Below are positions 56,806 to 64,000 of a stretch of 64,000 bases of DNA, in pieces; within the stretch, counting starts at the first letter, position 1; every line of letters begins with the position of its first letter. The DNA comes from Armillaria gallica (taxonomy: Eukaryota; Basidiomycota; Agaricomycetes; Agaricales; Physalacriaceae). The position numbers were made by a program, and so were the translations under genes. The stretch spans positions 1,798,001 through 1,862,000 of the forward strand of contig JBANDB010000006.1 in assembly GCA_037576215.1 (NCBI GenBank), given 5' to 3'. Under the pieces are notes generated by a model. That model did no database searches, was not told where the DNA came from, and saw nothing but the letters and a program-made list of their open reading frames with translations.

Positions 56806-58478
56806 CATATATACTTGTAAAATCACAAAATGCTCAGTTTTCAAGATAAAATGGCGATTAACAAAGGTCCCAGTGGTTGTATTACAATTAAAATCACATA
56901 CATAGATGGTTAAGTACTGAAATTGATTATCCAATTGATTCACAGGGCTTTGGAGTGTCTTTTTCGAGCAAAGGACACATTTTGACGATGCATTTGCGGG
57001 CTTGATCGCTCCGGACCGAGCAACCGCACTTCGATCGAGTGGCTGTGTGACGTCTTTTCTTACTTCTCCTCCTCACCATCCCCCATCCTATAGATGGCTG
57101 CAAGGCCCCATTACTTGCTCTAATGGGCGTAAGGTATATTTTACTCACTTATACTGCTAATACCACTTCTTTAGATACTCTTTCACGTATCCGGCGGCCC
57201 CAAAAGCCCTGGATTGCATACATGAATCCCCCCTCACCTACCCTCACATAAATCCTTGTGTGAGGCAGCCTTGTTTGTTCCCCAAATCAGGCGACACACC
57301 CACTGACGACGATAACGACTATTCTGCCACTGCCCTCCACAACTATGATGGCAAGCCCCATCCCCATCCCCACCCCAACGGCAACAGCACCCCCTACATC
57401 AACATTGGCGTCAATCAGTGCAGCGTACTCAATTGTCGCTCACCAATAACCTCAAACTCATTGAGGGATCCAATATTGGTGACCATCTGCTGTCCAGGGC
57501 AGCGCAATGACTACAAATGAGCTGCAACGACGACGATGACCAAGAGGACAATGAAGACAGTGGCAGGACTGGCGGGAGAGACTTTGAGGATGAAGGAGGG
57601 GTGCAGCAGAGAGCATGGCATGGCTTTGGAACCTGGACAGGGGAAGACTGGGATGCATAATGGGGCAAGAACAGTACGAGTGGGACGGTGAACGGGACCC
57701 TGGTGTCCAATGACCACAGCGACAGAGAAGAATTTCCGGGCATCGATAGTATTCCAACGTGTGCCACGGACGACACCACAACGACGGCGATATGACCACA
57801 GACGGCCCCGCTGCTGCCACACCAGCCCAAAACCAACCGGGGCTCCTACAGCCACCTCCAGTCCTCCCAACGACCCCAACTCTCGTGCGTCTCCCATTTT
57901 TGACATGGGGGAACACGATCCTCAAAGCCGCTTCTCCCCCCAATGTCACTATCACCACCGATGACAGCAACGACCCCCCATCCCCATTCCTGCCCAATCC
58001 TGGACTCGCCGTTGCCTGTGCGACCACCATTGGATGACCACCACCCTTTTAAATACCGGGGAGTCCAACGGTGGTCATCATATCCACTGGAGAATGCAGA
58101 TTGGGCTGGAGGTGACGAGTGGGAGAGCAGGATGAAGATCGGGATGCTGATGGCTGACAATAAGGACCACCAATTTGCTGTTACAGAGATCGATGGACAA
58201 CTGAAATGCCTGTCGAATGCACCCAAGGCTACGAATTTTCAACCGCCTGGACGCCCACTGCTGCTGACCCCCTCCTCTCCTGACATTGGGGTCCCCGACG
58301 CCACCCAGACCTCCTGCATACCTCAAATTGGTCCGTTTGCTAACGATGGGCTGTGCAGTACCTATCCTAGTGACTACACCCATTGTCGTGCTGCCCAGCA
58401 TGACAGCGGGCATATTTTCTTTATATTCTGTATGTATGGATTGAATGTATACAGTTGATCACCACACATTTTTATGGC

Positions 58479-58545
58479 TGTTTGGTGGAGTGGTTTAAGT
58501 GTGTGTTTTATTCTATAGATTTCGCAGTTCGATGCATGCACGACA
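58479..58545 (+). other. tRNA-like segment in R3
   Basis: TTTGGTGGAGTGGTTTAAG resembles the 5' arm and A box of a tRNA, and CAGTTCGATGCATG a B box. It sits at the same relative place as the R1 copy at 28365. Confidence 0.3.
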
Positions 58546-58896
58546 TTAATTTTTGGTTGATGCGTTGCATTAAAAATATTGTTATCCTGATTCCCATGGT
58601 TGCATCCAATGAATGTTTTGCCTGCGGGGTCGGTGTATGCATGCGAAAATGTCTGACAACATCTTTTACAATCAAATTACATTTTAATTCACCCATGCAG
58701 TGAGCATAGGTACAGAAATTAGGCAAAATATGGATTCTGGTACTCACAGAGGCCAAAATAGGATTCAGCAGTGTCTGACAAAGCATGCACATCTTTGCAG
58801 CATATTGCCTAAAATGACCTGTGGTTATTATCCACATGAACAGCATCCACCAGTGTGGTTATAACCACAACTTGACACTAACTACTACAGTCATGG

Positions 58897-59660
58897 GTGG
58901 AGGGAGGACTCCATGGCACAATGAACACATGTAACATTACTGCCATACGATGATCACCACGCTCGCCACTGCCGACCCCACCCAGACGCAACATGAGCCT
59001 ACTCTGCTCGACCCAGACCTCCCAGACATCTCAGGATGGTGCATCCCCCACTCTATGGGTGGAGGAACATGACTCTGTCATGCACCAGTCTCTCCAGTCT
59101 CCCCGTCATCGTGCATCTGCATGCCATCCTCATCCATGCCATGCCACCCCCATAACCTATGCTTCAGGCATGCTACAACTGCCACAGCTTCACCACCCCC
59201 ATTTTTGACATCGGAGAACACTATGGTGCCCTAGGTTTCCCGTCTGGACTCTGCCATCACCGTCCACAGTGTGTCGAACCCACCCTACCTGGTTTTTCTC
59301 TTCCATTCAATGGGATGTCAGCCCCAAAAGCATGCGTTTGGCACCTTTGGCTGCAGGTTTTATGGCAATTTACTGCTAACAACCACCTGTTACATTTTAA
59401 TAACAGCTGGTAACAACCAGCCTGGATACAACCACCAGAAAGCCAAAAGACCACTTTTTCCCCAATAACCCGCATTCGTACCCCAGTAATACACAATCCC
59501 CATGAATATTTCTGCCTCTTTCTGCTGTTTTGTTGGCATCCACTGGCATCTCCAACTCGAACCACAAAAGGAAATTTATCAAGCCACAAATCCCAAATAA
59601 CTTAGCCACCACGAACATACCATTCAACATACCATTGCACATCAAACTAACTATATTTAA
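58897..59660. mobile_element. R4: fragment or end region between R3 and the KDZ transposase
   Basis: Two more copies of the repeat landmark (CATCCCCCACTCTATGGGTGG at 59041 and CACCCCCATTTTTGACATCGG at 59193) and AACAACC-rich palindromic sequence near 59380-59440. It may be a separate fragment or the 3' end of the KDZ element. Confidence 0.4.
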
Positions 59661-62600
59661 TTACGCAGGGCCTGAGGACTCGTTGGTAGCCTGCTCATTG
59701 TTGGCGTCCTGTGCTTGTTCATCGTCGCTGTCAGCATCTGACTCAGGTACATCAATCACCATGCTCTTCTCAGCCCAAATGGAGCCAAAATGACTATCCA
59801 GGGCTATGTACACCGCCCATTGTTGACATGCATAAGTGCAGACTCCCTCCAGTGTACCAGACTCCAGGCCGTCCCACCCACTCATCCGGGATTCCCAGTC
59901 TGCCGCCACGTAACGAAATGACGCGCATGTCCTCCACATCTCCTCTTTCAGTAGAAGGACCTCCTCTCACCACCTATTTGCCTGTGCACAGCTCTTCAAC
60001 CATTCAATTCGAACTTCTAATGGCTAAGAGTGAATATTGGCATTCCAACATGCAGTGAAGTGAAAAAGACGAACCCTTGTTGACAGTAGCATCATTGCCA
60101 TCCCCCATCCCACCCTCTATCAGCCAGATCCACAACACAAGACAGTCACCTTCTCCAAACCTCTTTGCCTTATCCTGTCACTGCTTCTTCGACATCTGTG
60201 CCTCTCTCTGCTCTTCCTCATTGTCAATTTCAAACACTGATCCTTGCAAACTCTGTATGTCCTCCATCTTGAGATCTTGCAGTGTTGCTGTCCACTGACC
60301 CAGACCCTGTAGCTCCATCAGTGATGCGCAAGCCACCTGATACTTCTCCACCGATAAGCAGCATTTGCGTTCCAGGCGATGCAAATTGTCGTAGGCACGA
60401 GTATTGCTGCGCTGGCTGCGAATATTTTTGTTGCAGAACGAGTACAGGCTGTGGCATGTGCGAAGTGTGTTCCATATCTCTGACAGAGCATCGAGACACT
60501 GGGCTTTGCGCAATTGCTTCTCGATACCAGCAACCCCTCCCAGGCATCCCGACAACCAAACATCCTTGTCAACAGCTGATGGCAACCAAAGTTCCTGGGA
60601 CTTGACATCTGCGAGACCCATACCAGCATGCAAGCCACGCAACTTTTCTTTAACACATGGCATCCATGTGTCTTGCAGTTCTTGTAGTTGGCGTATACGT
60701 TTCTGGAGCGATTGGCGCTTCTTTTGAAGCTCATGAGCCTGGGACACTGTTAGGGCATCCTCGTCAGTATCTGCCACCTCTTGATGCAATTGACACCTGA
60801 TACATGGTCAATGGAGAAGTCACAAACAAAGAGACACATGCACTGTCTTTGTTCAATTTCCAAACCCAAGGAAACACAAACACTTGGTGTGGTGTCATTG
60901 ATCTTCTTGATCTTTGCAGATGCCAGCCGTTCATCCTCTTGAAGAGCCCAGGTAACTGCTGCCTGCGACGCATTTACAAACCCATCAGTGATATACTCCA
61001 AACATCAAAGTTGTCTTACAAGTGTCAGCCACATAATACGGTGTTGGCAGGTCTGGATTCTGCTCCCATTCCTCCACCTCCTTCGTCCATGTTGCAGCCA
61101 AGGTCTCATCCGGTAGAATGGCTGTAAACACCACATGTGTGGGTAGGTGCTTCCCACACTTGATCTCTGCACATTCCAGTTTCCTGTAAAGTCCAGTGCC
61201 TGACAAGCCACATAAGCCACGGAATAGACTATGGTGTAAGATGATCTCACCTAGTCCGGTCAACTTGCGCCAGTTGTGCCGCACAAACTGATCATTGAGT
61301 TTATCATAATGATGGCCTGGTCCCATCTCCTTCGTACTGTTGGCGGCCACATTGACCTCTGACCAAGTCCTCTCTATTCCCTCCCCATCAGTCCATCCTG
61401 CTACTTGGATGTTCATACTGTGTATACATTGGCATTCAGTCTTGTGCCCCTTGCAATGGCACTTCGGTATGGCAAAACAAATCTTCTTGTCGACAGGAAT
61501 TTGCATCTCCGAAGCGCATGCCATCATACGTGACTGGAAGTGAATCTTCCACTGACAGGCTATATTGTAGAAAAACAGGATGTTGTCCGTCTCAACACTC
61601 TGTGCGGCTGACAGAGCAATATAATCCATGTTGCAATATCTGCAACATCATAGTCAACCAACAGTTCTGGCAAAAGCTACAGCAAGACTAACCGTTCCCC
61701 TTTCTGCAAATCCCCCACTGCAAGAGGCCGTACAAGCTCGTGTCTAGCACAGATACACATCCCTACACTGGTCGCTCATAATCCCACCGCACTCTTTGAC
61801 TCGGTGTGTGCCAACGTCCGAAACCCACTACAAGTGCTCACATCCATCTGCATCGCATACTTGCATATGTGTGCAAGATACGGTCCTGGATCCACAAAGT
61901 AAGCGAGCCCAGTGTGCAAACCAGGGTCTTTCTCCTGGGACAAACGATATAAATTCTTGAGGCAAAAATTGGCATCGATGGCAAGGATAACGAGGTAAAG
62001 AAAACTGGTACATAATCAGAATTGAGACGTCTCAACCATGGCAATGCAACTTACTGTAATTCCAGCGGCGCCAAATGCCAATTGGGAGGGAGATTGACCT
62101 TCGGATGTGGACAGGCAGGGCAAAGGATAGCCAAGCCTCCCAGTGGAGTTGCTGCCATGCCATCACAAACATTTCCTCGGCCAGCATACTTCATCAACTT
62201 GATGTGTGCAAACTGGCGGATCATCTGTATGAAATTCTTGTAACAACTTTGTAATGGTGATCAACACTGCGTCAAAGACCTGGACTGAAGTCTACATACC
62301 TTGGGTAAATGAATCCCTGTTGCATCCATCAAATGAACCAGACCTTGATAGTACTCATACACCGAAATCTTCCCTGCCTGGGACATCGCTTGATACTCCT
62401 CCAGCAGCCTGAATGTCGCACAGGTCTTAGGCTCATCAACCATTGAGGGAAAGAGCTCACTGCGAAGGAGCTGCTGACAAAACAGGATTCAATTCTCACA
62501 GAAACAAAAGTCGATCGCCAGTTTGTGAATGCCGTTGGTGTGTAGAACAGTGAAATCAGAGTGGCCAGGACGTGGCAAAGTGCACGGCGACCTTCCATGT

Positions 62601-63175
62601 CCGAGTTGTATGCACAGACCCAGATTGCGTAGGGAAACCTTCTCAAAGTAGGATCCATTCCAGTGCTAGATCGACAATCAGCTATACCCAAGAATACTGA
62701 GACAACATCTGTGCACCTGTATGATATGCAGTGGCAGACGTCGGTGACTGCTGATCACACAAGCCCAACACTTAAGCATCGTTCCCAAACAATCCTCACA
62801 GCGATAATGCACCTCCCTGGAAGCGACTGCGTGAGCTCCCCCCTGGCACAATGGACAATGTGCTATTCCTGCGAAGTCGCCTCACCCCTCTAATCATATA
62901 AACTCCAACAGTGTCTCCTGGCGAAATCCCTGACCATCCGGCCCATCTACCCAGTACCTGAGCAGTCAATCCTGAATGAACATGTCAGTTATCATGCCCA
63001 CAGAGAAATATGACAATGGATCACCCACAGATTTTAAGTTCCACACTATCCCCTTTAGAACACACACCGGCACTGCCATGGGCACGTCAGCGTCATCGTA
63101 GGTCAATGGCACTCGCAGGGCTTCATAGACGTTGTGGTTCGGTATGTGACGTGCAACAGCCGCCGAGGGCAGCAA
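59661..63175 (-). pseudogene. KDZ-type transposase with Cys-cluster N-terminus, decayed
   Basis: Read leftwards: CPLCQGGAHAVASREVHYRC...CW.CVISSH (Cys cluster) around 62700-62880, intron 62668-62720 (approximate), HWNGSYFEKVSLRNLGLCIQ, DFTVLHTNGIHKLAIDFCFC, KTCATFRLLEEYQAMSQAGK, then NIACQWKIHFQSRM, FAIPKCHCKGHKTECQC, GWTDGEGIERTWSEVN, STKEMGPGHHYDKLNDQ and NWRKLTGL, and the helical C-terminus (QKKRQSLQKRIRQLQELQDT). These are the ordered hallmarks of Kyakuja-Dileera-Zisupton transposases. Damage: TGA in place of Arg in FI.LEG.GDF and CEN.ILF, and Asn where the family usually has Asp before IACQ. The N-terminal exon structure above about 62966 is unsure. Confidence 0.82.
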
Positions 63176-63618
63176 GGTCTGTACACGATGTCAGTGGCCA
63201 GCGAGGTGCAGGGTCCATGCACTGACAGACAGAGGATCAACGTCTGCAAAGTCGTCTGCTCGAGCTACTGTCAGGTTGCATTTCCTTCCCTTCATCCTGT
63301 TGCAGGGATTGAGGTGCGGATGCTCCGAACCAGAGCAAGACCATTGAGGGTTTCTTGTAGTGACAGGGATGGTTGACGTGAATGATGAGGTTACTGACCA
63401 AACAGCACATGTGACTGCCAGCACTTAACTCAGGAATCAGATAATCAAATAAACACGATAAGATTGGAGCGATAAACATCAAGGAGTGACTATAGTTGGC
63501 AATGGAGACTGATAATGAGTGTAAGTGTAAGAAGTAGGGACAGATCAAAGTAAATCAGGACAAGATAGCAGATGAGCAGATACGTAGGTAGCAAATCTGA
63601 CAGAAGAGCCTATAGCTA

Positions 63619-63975
63619 TCAAACCATCGCAGTGTCAATGGGTTCGATGCTACTGAAGACATCGCAAGGCGGTGGCTTCAGTCCATCCTCCCTGTCGGCG
63701 GCATCGAATAGATCCAGGTCCTGCAACTCCTTGCTTGTCAGTATGTCTGGGGAAATGGGTCTTCGTCCCCAGTCAAAGCTCCACAGCGACGAGGACGCAA
63801 GGGTTGACAATTTCTCTGAACTGAAGCTAAATTCTGGGATATCTGGGAGATCTGGGAGGTCACCTAAGTCATAGGCACCAAAGAAAGTGGGCGATGGCAT
63901 CTTAGGGCCGTCGCTGTCACACGTGTCATCCCAAATGAATTGGACAAGCAAGTCATCCTTGGCTTCCCAATCCAT
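63619..63975 (-). CDS. Acidic ORF next to the KDZ transposase, unrecognised
   Basis: 118 codons, MDWEAKDDLLVQFIWDDTCD, then DLGDLPDLPDIPEFSFSSEK and DILTSKELQDLDLFDAADRE. Strongly acidic with spaced Leu/Phe. It could be the first exon of the transposase gene or a separate accessory ORF; in-frame sequence upstream of the ATG stays open to the window edge. No family recognised. Confidence 0.35.
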   Translation of the reverse strand: MDWEAKDDLLVQFIWDDTCDSDGPKMPSPTFFGAYDLGDLPDLPDIPEFSFSSEKLSTLASSSLWSFDWGRRPISPDILTSKELQDLDLFDAADREDGLKPPPCDVFSSIEPIDTAMV

Positions 63976-64000
63976 CTCTGAGCCATACAAATGCTCTCTG

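Larger units (their letters stand above)
55501..58896. mobile_element. R3: third diverged copy of the hAT-like repeat, holding a MITE
   Basis: Shares R1 landmarks in order: CCCGCCCTCATGCTCATTG (55704), GAGTGGCTGTGTGACG (57039), GGCGGCCCCAAAAGCCC (57192), CTCCCATTTTTGACATGGGG (57888). The right end (about 58855-58896, GTGGTTATAACCACAAC...CAGTCATGGGTGG) matches the inverted end of R1. The left end is unclear against R2. A 250-bp MITE lies inside. No transposase recognised. Confidence 0.55.

Overview
The window looks like a basidiomycete, probably Agaricomycete, chromosome. Introns are dense and very short (35-64 nt, mostly about 50) with GTRNGT/YAG borders. KDZ-type and chromodomain LTR elements are present, and the host genes are typical fungal housekeeping genes. 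The species cannot be told from the sequence; a TE-rich mushroom genome fits.

Layout. 1-19.9 kb is a gene-dense euchromatic arm. In order it holds: an OSCA/CSC1-like channel (-, runs off the left edge), SLY1 (+), a GHITM/Bax-inhibitor-like mitochondrial protein (-), a TBL1/SIF2 LisH-WD40 corepressor subunit (-), a DCAF11/LEC14B-like WD40 protein (+), a beta-trefoil-like fungal protein (+), a secreted agmatinase ending in RDEL (+), a PalI/Rim9 pH-sensing protein (-), and two tandem paralogues of an unrecognised membrane-hairpin family (+). 20-23 kb is AT-rich, with a 541-bp MITE and an N-terminal fragment of SIN3 (PAH1 and PAH2 only). 23-64 kb is a nested transposon graveyard. LTR-A (+) was entered by a hAT-like repeat (R1), by a MITE carrying a solo LTR, and by LTR-B (+, 10.7 kb, TSD CATGA). 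A second repeat copy (R2) is split by the young, nearly intact LTR-C (-, 8.4 kb, 391-bp LTRs with 3 differences, TSD ACTTA). R3, R4 and a decayed KDZ transposase follow to the right edge.

Two kinds of damage are visible. Repeats carry in-frame stops that are almost all TGA where a relative keeps Arg (CGA to TGA, a CpG-deamination or RIP-like signature). Host genes instead show isolated one-base losses, most of them in homopolymers, which are more likely assembly errors than true pseudogenisation. Summed exon lengths support this: intact models divide by three, and the others do so once the inferred bases are counted.

The most novel signal is in the LTR elements. All three share a long membrane-anchored reading frame (ORF-a) that overlaps the N-terminal extension of Gag in another frame. 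In LTR-B it is preceded by two more overlapping hydrophobic ORFs. The primer sites of all three are complementary to a sequence in their own LTR, with compensatory changes between families, which predicts Tf1-like self-priming.
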